NCBI GenBank assembly: GCA_034008185.1
Contig: CM067091.1
Span: forward strand, 9,961,799-10,025,798
Direction of reading: 5' to 3'
Origin: Gorsachius magnificus
Lineage: Eukaryota; Chordata; Aves; Pelecaniformes; Ardeidae
DNA length: 64,000 bases
Positions 13,501-26,000 of this stretch are shown piece after piece. How positions within the stretch are numbered: position 1 is the stretch's first letter; each line of letters starts with the position of its first letter. The notes under the pieces are model-generated. The model saw only the letters and a program-made list of their open reading frames with translations, ran no database searches and was not told the origin of the DNA. A program made the translations under genes and the position numbers.

Positions 13501-16500
13501 TAATTCCATGTGCAAGATTAAGCAAATGCTTGCTATTAAGCAAGAGTCAACAGTAGCATGGTATGAATAAAAAGAATTTTAAGGTCTTTACTCCATCAAA
13601 TATTTCTGGCAAAAGATTATTTTGTCAACTCAAAACATAACTGCTTCACTGCTTTAACAATCTACTCATTTCAATTCTGTGATTTAAAAAAAAAAAAATA
13701 ATCACAAGGACCAAATTTCACATTTCTAAGCACTTACAAGTCTGATTTTTTTCCGAAACACACGTAGGAGACAATAACCCACCCGCTCAAATTTTCCAAC
13801 TAATGAAAAAGCAAAGCCTGCTCAAATACTTCACTGCTCATTTATAAAAATCAACATACACGCAGAGGCACATGATGGGCTACACGCCTGTTAAGTGTGC
13901 ACTGAAGGCTTTTTGTTGTGCTATTTGAGGTGTTCTGAGGCTGCCTGCTTTTCCCCCCCATACAAAAAGGTACTTTAAGGCAAAAGTGGGTTTTGTTGTC
14001 ATTTTGTGTTTGATATATTTTTTGAGATACCAGAAGCACAAAATCCTGGAGCTGTACTATGGGAAAGCCATCCCCATTAGCAAGCCAAGATCAAAAATGC
14101 AGAGTAAAGGGCTGCTGACAATCAATCTGATTCAACTCATTTGACGAACCTTAACAGTATGCTTATGTGTCTTGACAGCAACATCTTTAAAGACATTGAT
14201 GCTACACTGGGCAAAGGCACACAAGATGACAGTATTACTTCTTCCATCTATGCACTAGTCAGTAAAATCAGCTGAATGTGGATTATGCATAAATTGATAA
14301 AAACACCAGACTAGCCTTTTAAGATGTATGCATTTTTCAAATTAAGAAAAGTTTAGAAGATTCAACATAGTCCCTGGGGAGTACTGAAGTACAATACCCA
14401 CACAGTACACACACACACAACATATTTGGCAATTCTTGGACAAAGACTAAGAACTGGAATAACACTGGTATTGTAGGAGGAATTTTAAATATCCAAGCTG
14501 AAATTGTCTAGCGAAAAGCTAAAACTGCAGACTACAGTTTTGCTTTTTTTTTTAAAAAAGGGTAAAAATCAACCTGTTAGGTTCAAATTAGCTCAGAGAT
14601 TACTATCTTGATCTATCTGATCCCTTTATGCTGTAAAACTGTATTAGAACCAATTACTGTACACTTCTAAACTCCAATAGTTAGAAACATGCAGACCTGT
14701 GGCCTGCAGCAAAGTAGCTACATTTTCCAACAGTGCAATATAACTGGGAGAGTGTTACAGACTACCACATGCTGATGAAACAACAAAGCATTAGTTTGTC
14801 AGAAAATTCGGTTTACAAGAACAACATTGCCAGAACCACCATCACCAGTGGGAGTCAAAGTAAAGAAACTAGCTATAGATTACTTGACCCAAGTGTTTTG
14901 CTACCAATTCACAGATTCCAAAAGCTTCAAATATTTCTTAAAATATACTCAGTATGCATATAAAGAATTCTTCAATTCAAAGGCTCTTACCTGCAAAGAC
15001 AGATGTTTTTTTCTTAACAAGTAGCAGAAGCCAAGCCAATCCTGTGGGCAACCAATTAAAACCAACTTTTAGACTGCAATAAAGAATAAATGGAGGCAAA
15101 AATCAATGCAGGCAACACAACAGCAGTAACAGTCCACAAAGAACTGTATATATAGAAAGTTCAAACCTGCAACCACCACAAGGCACTGCAACATAGAACA
15201 GCCACAAGAGTGCATTTTCTAATACCTTATCCCTGTATGACTTGTCGGTAATCGCACTGCACAGTTTTTGTATGGTTTCAAGACATGAATATGCCTTCAA
15301 CAAAGGATATAAAAAGAACCAGAAAACATTCAAAGAATCTTTCAAGTTTCCCCATCACTAATAGGTGAACAAATCACTCTTTCAAAGGCAAAGAGCAAGA
15401 ATAAATACCTGAAAACCCTGAATTTTAACAAATCCTTGCTCCATCAATAATGATATTCCTTCCTCCAACTGCACATCATCTTACTTGAGCAAAGCAACGT
15501 AAGCCGCACCTCAGAAAACCTCCCTCTAGCTGCACACGAAGAATTCTTCAAAGGAGTCACACAAACTGGTGAAACTAAGTGACATCTCACAGCCACCTCT
15601 GGGCAGTCACCTCTACGGAGCACACGGTAAGAACTCCCCACCAAGATGCTGTATTTTCAGTTGTAATCTGTCATTTCATTATCCAAATCCTGATCAAATG
15701 CTCATTTTTTTCATCCCTGTATAAAAACTGTCTTCCTAGGATTACAACTCAACAAGAGAGCCAAACATTTTAAGTGGTAACACATGTATTTTGTATTTAA
15801 AGAAGGGATGGAAAACCCTTGCTCTTTCATTGCTCAGTAAACTATGTCACACTGAAATTGTGATTCTTAGGAAAACTATCCAGGAATGAATCGCACTAAG
15901 AACAAACAACTGCCTCCTCCTCACACAACCCAAACAAGATGTTTTCAGTTATAGGCATCATTACCAAAGTGAACTTAAGAGAAGGAAGCTCTACCAAACC
16001 ATCCACAAACTCCCTAGCAGAGGAAATTAAAACAAACAGATATTCACAGATCTTCCAGGACATTAACAGCAGACTTAAAAGTGAGAAAGATACAACTACA
16101 CTCTTCAGACTTGTATTAAAATGGCAAATGCATTTAGGAAAAGACGACTTTCTTTTTATTATTAGACCTTTAAAAGAAACAAGCAATCCTTTATTAGAAG
16201 GATTCAACTGTATACTTTCATGTCTAGCAGTGTCAAACAGGAATTTACAATGCAGGAAAGAATGTAATCACCTGAAAAACAGTTTCATGCAAAACCACAC
16301 CTGCTTCAAGAAGCAGATAAATCTTTCATGCACAAGGAACTTTCCATTTAGAAGAAAAACCCAAATCACTTGATGTATTTCCAGTACAGCAACCACAGTG
16401 TTGCATACGCTCCTCTTCACAATGCTGAAAACAAGCTGAAGATTTACAGTGGACTAAGACAGCGTGCTATAATATGAAACAACAAACAAAACCAAGCCGC

Positions 16501-17615
16501 ATTCTTCAGAAAAGGTGCAAAACTCCACTCTACTACATTTACTCTTTCTACCAAACACTACCTACTTTTGTTTGCAAGTCTCAATTCTCTCAACTTTAAA
16601 GAAAACCATCAATCACTCTCATAGGTAGAAACAACCTTCCCAATCAACCCAATGTGCAAAAGCGTATTAGCTAGGCAAACATGGACTAGGGCGCAGGTGC
16701 TCCCACACCACACTGACAGCAGACCCATGGGACTTCATGGGAGAGACTCTCCACAACATCCTATCAGCTATACAGAAAGAACACCATCCACTAGACACAA
16801 AACAGCCGATGAAACAACTTTAAGGACTCTACCGAGGAAACAATCTGCCGATTTTTCCGCCTAACCCCAGCAGACCGAGGTGGGTGAGAAAATCACTGAG
16901 AATTGGGTACATTTAAGAATGAGTAAAACCAAAGCCAGAAAGCAAGCTCACGCAGACTACTGGTGTACTTCTAGGATACACTTCAACACTAGGTTGTCTT
17001 CCGTTTTTTTGCTTCGTTTTGTTTTTTTAAACAGAGCTGGTTTTTATTAGGGCAAAAGAGCATTACATTACTGCACGGCAACTTCGCTGGTGTTTACAGG
17101 GTAACCCCGACAAGCGGTGGCAGCGCCGCAGACACCAGGGACCTTCTTCCCCGCGAAGTGCGGAGCGTTTGCCCCGCTTCGTCCCCTGGAACTGGGAGAG
17201 GAGCAGCCACCGGCGCCCCGCGGAGCACCCCCGGGGGGAGCCCCGCCGCGCCCGGCCCCGGGCCGCTTCCTCCCGCGCCCAAGGGGCGAGGCGCCGACAA
17301 CGGGACCGCGCCGCCACGCCCGCAACTCCCGCGGCCACGACGCTCCCACGCACCTCGGGGCCCGCGGGGCACCGCTCCCGGCCTGCGCGACCCCCACACC
17401 GCCGCGGCGACGCCCGCGCCCGCCCAACGCCAGCACAGCCACTGCCGCCCGGCTCGGGCTCGGGCTCCGGCCCCGCCGCCCTGCAAGCCACTCGCCCGCC
17501 CCCGCCGGACGGGCCCTAGGCGCCGCGCTCGGCCCGCACATACTCCCTGCCCCCGGGGAGGGGCGGGCGGGGGCCGGCGCCCGCCCCCGCCGCCGGCCGG
17601 CCGCCGCGCTCTTAC
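10517..17615 (-). other. RBM12 5'-UTR intron
   Basis: Intron of about 7.1 kb between the non-coding first exon (donor GTAAGAGC starting at 17615) and the coding exon (acceptor ttgtttcag ending at 10517). The sequence is AT-rich with short poly(A) and poly(T) runs and one short CA run near 14408. No reading frame in it matches a known protein, and I see no clear transposon. Confidence 0.65.
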
Positions 17616-17880
17616 CGAGGGATCTGTACGGGAAAAAGGGTTAGAACGGAGCCGAACCGCCCCGTGCCCCGCTCCGCGCCGAGCCCAGCGCCACCGACCG
17701 CGCAGCGCCACAAAATGGCCGCCTCGATGCGGCGCCGCCACCCGCCGCCAGGGAGGGGCGGGGCCTGGGCCAGGGGGCCCGAGGAGGGCGGGGCCTTCCG
17801 GTGCGCGCAGAGGGGACGCGCATGCGCCTTCCGGCGGATCGCGGCTGGCGGTCGGCGGGTGTTGTCGTGAGAGAGTCCGG
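17100..17880. promoter_or_regulatory. CpG-island promoter of RBM12 (probably shared with CPNE1)
   Basis: A sharp rise in GC and CpG content in otherwise AT-rich DNA. It contains GGGGCGGGG boxes (for example near 17755 and 17788) and an AAAATGGCCGCC element at 17712-17723 that resembles a YY1 site. There is no clear TATA box. A good minus-strand splice donor at 17615 places the RBM12 first exon inside the island. In mammals RBM12 and CPNE1 share this promoter and 5' exon; the same is inferred here. Confidence 0.75.
17616..17720 (-). other. non-coding first exon of RBM12 (start approximate)
   Basis: The minus strand reads CCTCG|GTAAGAGC, a strong donor, with the last exon base at 17616. The transcription start is not visible; the upper limit given is a guess from the position in the CpG island. 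Confidence 0.5.
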
Positions 17881-20800
17881 TGCTTCCCGTGTCCGTGCTC
17901 CGTTCTGAAGGCGACACTGCAGCTAGAAGGCCGGAAAGAGCAACGTGGGACTCACGGTGTAAGATTCGTACAGTTGCCTCTGGTACAATAGCGATATGGT
18001 GATAGTGTGACACATTTTCTGGCAGTTAACGATGGTGTAATTGAGGATTATTTACTGAGGAAACGGTGACTCGAAAGGAGGCATCAGGCTTCCAGCGAAC
18101 AAAAGAATCCTGAGGAAAGTGGCTGTTTCTGACTTCACTTAGGACCGTGTTGCAGAATTAAAATGAAAGTCAGATCACCCTGGATCACTGCCCGTTTGAG
18201 TGTAACTGCCCGGTGTTATGCCTGTCCTCTGCTTGACTAAGTAAGTGTGCAATACAAATAACTAGAGAGCGTCCTGAGCCGAAGAGCAGCTGTAGACCCC
18301 TCTCGGCAGTCGCTGTCACTGCGCTTCAGTGGACACGGGTACTGCAGCAGCATACATTTTCAGTAAAAAAGACCCTGCATAGTCTGTTGCAAGAAACAAA
18401 TGAAAATAAATCATTGCCTCGCATCACAAACGCTTTTCCAGTGAATTGGGGAGCTCAAGAATTCAGTTAACTTAGTTGGTTTTCACCTCTTAACAAAAAG
18501 CAGGGCCAAAATCTGTGATGATTGTGTTGTCCTGAGGCAACGGGATCAGGCCTGGGGCTGCTTGGTGCCATGACACCCCCCACCCCATGATTTGTTTCCC
18601 TGTATATCCCCCCTTCTTACTCCCAAATTCTCCTTCACCACCTTCATCCCCTCCCAATGAACAGCCCACACTTGTTTCTCTTCTCCCTATTACCCCTGGG
18701 TTTACAGATTTTGTACTCTATTTGGTATTTATGATAACAGCTGCCCTGAAAATTTATCAGTTCTGTCAAGCTAACACCTCCTTTCTGTCTTGCTAGGTGT
18801 ACCATCTGCTTACACATCACTCCTTGACTGCTGTAGGTAATATTCAGTAATTTGTCTTTTTATAGTGTCAGTGACACTAGGGAGGGTTAGCCACCAGCAC
18901 GCACCCCTCGACACAGCTGAGAGAAGCAGGTGACTGGAGTCACCAGAGGCATCCGCGGCCAGGTTTGCCAGACCTGCTGCTTGCCAAGGTAGGCGAGTGG
19001 CAGCAGGAGCACCTGCGGCTCAGGGCCTTGCTCTGTGACACCGCAGCGCTTCCCAGGCTGCACTGGCCACCCTGCGGCAGGGAGAAAGTGTAGAATAGCA
19101 AAGGGCAGTGCTGGAGTATCCCAGGTTAGAAGAAAACTAAGACTTTTCAGCTTTTCTGCAATGTGATGAATCACCACATTGCCTTCTGTCGCCGAAATAA
19201 AGTCTGGTGGAGAGACTTGAGACATTTACTGTGTGGGCGAGCAAAAAACCAGGGTCAAACTACTCTGTCTGTACTGACTCCATGAAAGCACACTAGAGAG
19301 TAAGTCCTGATGCCGTGGTGGAAGGCAGGCAGGGAAAAATTGTGTTGGAGAAGAACGGGATTTGCCTTTATTAGGTACTAGGAAACTATTGAGAGTGTGC
19401 TAATTTATCTGTCTCCTCCATCTAAACCAAAACTGAAGTAGGCCTAGGTATGCAACTAGGGAAAAAAAAAATTACACAAGACATTTTAAAGTAAAGCTTG
19501 AGGAAAACAATAAAAATGTCTTCCTCCTTGCATTATACTTTTGCTACACCATTAGTCTGGAAACATTACCCCAAATCCTAGGCTCCTTGCTCCTCCAGCA
19601 CCCTAGAGAGACCTTTCTGTAAACACAGCCTCCGATCCTATTCCTTCATCTGTACAAGGATGTGCCATGGATGACTGAACCCAGTTTACTAAATGATTCA
19701 TACTACTTTGTATTTTCCTTTCTGATTACTGTGTCAACCGCAAGTCTTAATTGTTTCCAGATCATTTAGAAAAATGTTCAACAGAAATAATCCTCACAGA
19801 TGCCTCCCAGAAATACTCTCCTCATTCCTATCTGTACTTAAAATCTGTCAGTCAGCGATGATGTGCCTTATTGATCCTGTATGGTTACTTTTTAAAACTA
19901 AATTAAACACCTTGTTTGTTTTACTATGCATATTCAGCACAAAACCACTTTGATTGCTCGTTAGTATGAGCTTCTTGTAAGAGCATCTTGTACCAGCCTT
20001 TTTTTATTACTGTGTTTCAGACAGATATGAGGAACATCAGCTGTCGGAGTGCTCGGTTCTCCCAAGCACTCGGCTTGTCCATTTTAAAAACTGGCATTTT
20101 GCTTTCTTCCAGTGCAGGACCTTATTCACCATCCTGAAATTTGATCAAAACTGCCTTTAGTGGAGAAGAGATCTCTTAGGCCAACATTTTGGGATTCAGC
20201 TTTGGGAAACTTATCATTTCAAAACACGAGGCATACATGTTGTTAGCAGAAACAATTTGACTGAAAACAGTTGGACCATGACTGCAGTCATACCAGAGAG
20301 AGAACAGCAAGCCAATCAATCAGGCACATACAAGATCGAAGAGAAGAGGTGGTATGTTGTTGGGAGCAATAATATTTATGTTAATTTATCATTTTTAAAA
20401 ATCCCAAGTAAGTTTATGGCTGGCTGTATAACATTGTCAACAAATCTTAACTGGCCCTCTTCCTCTGTCTCCTCAAGTCCAGAGCAGGTTAACTCTAACT
20501 CTGTATTATCCTTCCTGAAGAAATAATTTTTGTAGCTAAGTGATATGCTTTATCAGCATTTAGAAACACTCACAGAGAGGTTTTTTGCTAGCCTTGTGTA
20601 CTACCTAATCACCTTGCACTACTGGAAGTTTATTTGATTCCTGTTTGTCACACTGGTTCAATTTTTATGACCCTTAATCCTCACCTTCCTGGCATCCTCA
20701 CCTTGTATTATTAATTTAATGCCCTGCAGATGGCTCCAATTAATCACAAAAAAAAAACCCACAAAACTCCACAGCTCCATCACTTTTGAGTTACAGGCAG

Positions 20801-21380
20801 TTCCATTTCTAATATTCTCCTCCCAAAGAATTTACTTCCCCATACAAAAAGCTTTAACTGCATTCAGTGTCGACAACCAGACATTCATCCTTGGCATTAC
20901 TTCTTTCTGTCATGGGGAAAAGTATCTCCAGTACAAATTCTTCCTCACCTTGTCCTATAAGCATTTTCAAATATTTAACAGTATGAATGAGTTGCTCAAA
21001 CCTTTACACGTAGCACTTGTATTTCAAATCTTAGCACATAAGAGGTGCTCAGAATCTTGAAGATTTGGGGCTCCCTTTTCTCAAAATAATTACAATTTAA
21101 GCTATTTGAGTTTAAAAAAAAGTTAGCTCAGATGAGGCACTGAGTTTGAGAAGAATGACTCATCAAAAGTCAAACATCAGCTCAATGATGAGAAAGAGGT
21201 AAAAGTGTTCACAGAAAACTTAGTGTATCCTTCTCTGTTCTCTAATGAAAGGCTGCAGTTTAGCAACTTACTGATTGTGCTGCATACTTCAGCCAGAAAG
21301 GTGGATCCGAAAAGACTGGAAGTAGCCTAATTGTAAGTCTTACCTATATTTTTTTATCATCCATGAAACACAAAGAACAA
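17881..21380. other. intergenic region between the RBM12 promoter and the NFS1 3' end
   Basis: No supported gene. Open frames are short and unrelated to known proteins. An ancient CR1-like relic lies at about 19690-20190 and is listed separately. Confidence 0.6.
19690..20190 (-). mobile_element. ancient, highly decayed CR1-type LINE relic
   Basis: Read on the plus strand, the phrases ccagatcatttagaaaaatg, aatcctcacagatgcctccc and ttaaaaactggcattttgct occur in the order seen in the reverse complement of old sauropsid CR1-family LINEs. Similarity is by memory of the pattern only. Edges are approximate and no intact frame remains. Confidence 0.35.
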
Positions 21381-21386
21381 TTTAAT
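21381..21386 (-). terminator. candidate poly(A) signal for NFS1
   Basis: Minus-strand ATTAAA followed by a T/G-rich stretch. Using it gives a 3' UTR of about 1.65 kb after the stop at 23028. Another ATTAAA at 22991-22996, just after the stop codon, would give a very short UTR. Confidence 0.3.
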
Positions 21387-23027
21387 AAACATATAGTACA
21401 AAAACATGCTGGGGAAGTGTTGCCACATGCTTAATCCAGAAAACATGTACAGCCCAAGGATAAAACAGTACATACACCACCTCTAAAACCTATTTATGCA
21501 TATGGTAGTTTTAAAAATGTGATGAAATATAAAGTGCCAGCCCTACAATATTAAAACTGCTAAAGCTAATAATTTCAAACAGAACAACTGAGGATTAGCT
21601 TTACATTACAAACAACCAAATCTGTCCTTGGTAACAAAAAAAGAAGAAAGAACAAGCTTCTGTAACACAATCCACCTTGTGAGACTTAGCTTCAGCTTTT
21701 ACATTATATGGTTCATCCTCGAGGTAGATACCATCCAGAACTGAAGACTGAAGACATACTGTCAGCAGCTAACACAGCATCCATCAATCAACAAAACTAA
21801 TTTGAGAGCTGTCTGCTTATGCAACTGAAACAAAGGCACTTCGTAATACAGGGTTAAGTTTCCTGCTGGAAAGATCAACAAAGGTATGAAAGGAGAAACA
21901 CTGATATGAATTAATCTCAAACCCTTTTTGAGAGACACTTTCCCCCAGCACTTGCAGGGAATGGATTCCCATGTAAGCCTCTAGTCAGAAGTACAGTCTG
22001 TCAGGCAGAGAGAAAGCTCCAGAGCTGCATGCTCTTGTCTCCAGACAAAACACCCAGGCTCAATCGGGCAAGACTCCCTAAAGGGACAGAAGCCAAGGGC
22101 CCACAGGCAAACTCTGAGCAACAAAAAAGGACTCGTGACAAGGGGAAAAAAGACATTGCATGAAGACATTGCACTTCATCTGCTCTTCCCACCACCTCCA
22201 CCACTCATGTTCCAACTAAACTGGTGCTGCAACTGAAGCTGACATATTCTGCCTACCTCCCTCCCCCAGTCATTCAAGTTTTCTTTCCTTGCTTAGAAAA
22301 AAATTGCACGGAAAAAAACAGCGGAGGGGACAGCAAAGTGCATCATCATTGTATCATAAACTCTGTAACGCAGGATGTTTTGCATTAATGCACACTGGTC
22401 TGTACAAGCATTGCACAAAAAGAAGATAAAACCAAGGAAAAAGAGCCAAAAATACTCAGTTTCAGAAAAAAATTGTTCTTAACTGCACGTACAACTATGA
22501 AGGCACATAGCCACACTGAGGCATCCTTTTCCTCTAGAAATGCCAAGCTTCTTCCTATCTGAGAATTTCTCGCAGTACAACGCATCTGAGCTGTACAAAA
22601 CCAGCTGCTGTTGCAGGATGCCCACCTCAAACAGAAAGAACGGGAGGCCTGGCAATAGGTCTGTGCTGCAAACGGAACAGCTACATGGGGTGTTTTACAT
22701 TGAGAAGCAACAACCTCTCGACAGGATTCCACTAGCCCTGGAGTAACACAGTGACATTTTCTTATTAGAAAATACATTTCAAAATAAACTATGTTTTAGC
22801 ATAAATTTCTGTGTGTCAATATAAATGCAATGAGTGTTACATCATCCTGCCTTTCTCCAGGATAAAGACTAGTTTCATTTTTGGCTTCTTACACTTTGTG
22901 ATCAGAAAGGGTAGTTTTCCAGTCAAATTGCAAGTGTCAAAAACCAGAAGTGCCGCATAATTTGTTCAGGAATGTACAGGAACTGTATTTTTTAATCCAC
23001 ATCTCATCCATGGATAGCAACGTTTTC

Positions 23028-23091
23028 TCAGTGCTGAGTCCATTTAATGCTTTTGAGGTCAATTCCATCCTGCACCATTTCCCAGAGAGGG
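23028..23091 (-). CDS. NFS1: NFS1 last coding exon
   Basis: Encodes (S)[20 protein letters not shown] and a TGA stop, identical to the human C-terminus. Acceptor is tttacag just above 23091. Confidence 0.95.
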
Positions 23092-26000
23092 CTGTAAAGA
23101 AAGGAGAAAAATGAGGGCTATCTAAAATGCACAGGACAACATCAACAACAACCAAGACAATTTGATCAACTACACAAGAAATTAGGAGATACCTATCTTC
23201 CCTTTCTGGAGGTCAATGAGCTTCAGACGATCAGTCCTCAGCCCCAAAACACAAGGAGTGAGAGGACAGGTGCTCCACCTCATTTGCCGCTCCCACTTTA
23301 GGCATAAAGTACTCATGTCTCTTAGAGACCGAGCCCTCACATTTGACACTGTCCAGATGAGTCAGGAGTCTTTTAGTTTTACCAAAATAAAACAGCTTAT
23401 CAATACATAAACTTAGTAATACCATCTTTGGCTTAGAAACATCTAGGTACTGCCCTACATGCTTGCCCGACTCATATTCTTTCCCTGACAAAAGCAAGAT
23501 CTAGGAAAAGGTTTGTTACCAGGTTTTTTTCCTTAAAACTTTGTCACTACTGTTAAGATCAAGCCCACAACCACTCTGGCAACAATGCTTCCTTACATAG
23601 AGACACCACCAGATTTTTGAAGCAAGCAGTTACTTTCAACTCAGTCCAACTCTTCAAATGATTAACACACCTGAGAAGGCTTTACGTTCAAGAACAAGAT
23701 GGCTCACCTCATTTCCCTCAGCCTCTTAACATGCTGTATGCACTTCTGCACTGTATAATCTACTTCTTCCTCTGTAGTGAAACGACCAATGCCAAATCTA
23801 AACCAAAATAAAACCATTATGCATATAGAGGCGTGGAACACCTACTTTTAGCAGAAAAGAAAAAATATTTGGAAGCATCAGGGAAGACGACTCCACGCAC
23901 CTTATAGATGAGTGAGCCAAGTCTTCGTCTGTTCCGATTGCCCGCAAAACATAAGAAGGCTCCAGAGAAGCTGACGTGCAAGCACTGGGGAAAGGGAAGG
24001 CCGGCAAATTTCAAACTTTTGTTCATGTGCAGATGCCACGCAGAAGTAACACTTCACTAATCTCCTCCAACAAAGAACAGGTCACTCTCAGACATTTACT
24101 ATTACTATGACTCTTTACAACAACCTGTTATCAGCTTCCCCAGCCTCTTAGAAACCATCAGTGAATACAAGCAAGAAAAGTGGTATTTCTGCTGCTGAAG
24201 AAAAAGAATGGAAGGGGGCATTAGAGGGGAATGAGGGTAATAAATGAGGAGCATGAGGTAAGAAGAGAGAACACAGATAACGCAGTAAGAATAAACACAA
24301 TGCCAAAACAGAAGCAGTGGGAATGCAGACTAAGAGGTAGCTGAAGTAAAGGCCATGGAAAAAAGACAAAGGAGCCAAGACAGAACTAGACAGAAAAAGT
24401 AACATACCAACAGGAACACTAAAAAAGAAAAAAAGAAAAAAAAAAAAAAGACTTGACAAGCTGCTGTTGGCAGCAGAACAAATAAATGAGAGACAGTTCA
24501 CAGAGTAATCCAGAGCAAGATGATCTACTTACAGTCATCAGTAGAGAGAACTTCCATCTTGAAGCAATAGGCAAAACTGCTTACAGGTTGTTACTCAATT
24601 TTTACAGGTAGCAACATGCAGCACAAACCGGAGAACTGTTTACAGCTCTCCGATGCACAAAGCAGTGCCTCAGAAGAGATTTTCAAATCACAGAAGTGTT
24701 TGGCTTCAGAGACAGTCATGTGGAGGCTTGTTCTGCCTGTTCATAGTGCCAGCATACTTCTCATTAAGATATGCTGACCGCTCTGTTCTCAAAGATGAGG
24801 AAAGGAGGGCATCTTTACACTCTGTTAACTTCATCACAAGCATCAAGTTTGTCTTAGTAACAAGAATGTTACTTGTCACTCCTGTAGAGTCAACAGAGCT
24901 CCATAAAAGTGTATTCAATTTTCTTTCTGCTTCTGCATTAAACACAGGCACTGTGAGCTAATTTAACTCAGGTATTTGTCCAGCCTTACAATCTGCCACT
25001 TGTGTGAAATCCTGCTGAAGGAGAGAGGCTGCTCAAATGCCGGTAGCCTTTAGAATGAAAGTTTCACTGGCAATTACAAGTCAAGGCTACTCAGATCACA
25101 GGTAACCAGCCTGTAAGGCTGGCAGGAAGGAGCTTGTTTTTTTGGTTTTTGGGGTTTTTTTTGGTTTGGGTTGGGTTTTTTTGGCTTTCAGGATGAGTGA
25201 ATTTGACTTTCACTTGAAATGTGCCACTTCAGAGAAACACCATCTGAGAATGCAATTGATGCCAGGCTGACTCATTAACAGAATACGCAAATACGGGGCA
25301 GAGACCACTCCTTAGTTTGTACCTCCATAAGCAGATGTTATCTTCTCTCCAAAATATACTGCTATCCTTCCCACACATTCCACCTACCTTCCTGAAGACA
25401 GAGCCACGTCTTTCAGAGCCATCAGAAGACTCTCCCCTTCCACATATGCAAAAGATAAATTGATGCATCCTACATACAAATAAATGAAATAGAAAAAAAC
25501 CCTTCCATCAGTTGAAACCTAGGGCAAATCCACATAGCAGTACTTGCACAATGCGTAGCTAAAGCCCACTGTTCAGTCATGGTCATTAACATGGAGGGGC
25601 TAGACGGTTCTAACGGGCTCGGGATTTTGCTAATGTTACCTGGATAGCGATGCTCTCTATCTCCATTCATAACCACGTCAGGAACTTCACTCATTATTTT
25701 TGTAACCAGTCGTTCTGCCAGTTGTGAGATTCGCTTGTGGTCATACTAGAAAAGAAACCAGAAAAGAGACCGAGGTAATGAACAGCGCGCAGTTTGACCT
25801 CTTTAAAACTGCTTTGTGTCACCAGCCATGAGCAGGCTGCAGTGGCTGGGTTCAGTTAGACTAGGGAAAGAACACATCCAAAACTTAAAAAGAAACTGTC
25901 AAACTTTGCCTACTCTAGAGACTGTTTTAGAAGAGAATTACCAAACCATTCCAAACCAGTTACCAATACTCCAAACTGTTCAGAAAGATCTATACACACA

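Noticed and set aside
17063..17991. Several long Arg/Pro/Ala-rich open frames on both strands
   Set aside because: Stops are rare in GC-rich DNA. They overlap in all frames and match no protein; the region is a CpG-island promoter.
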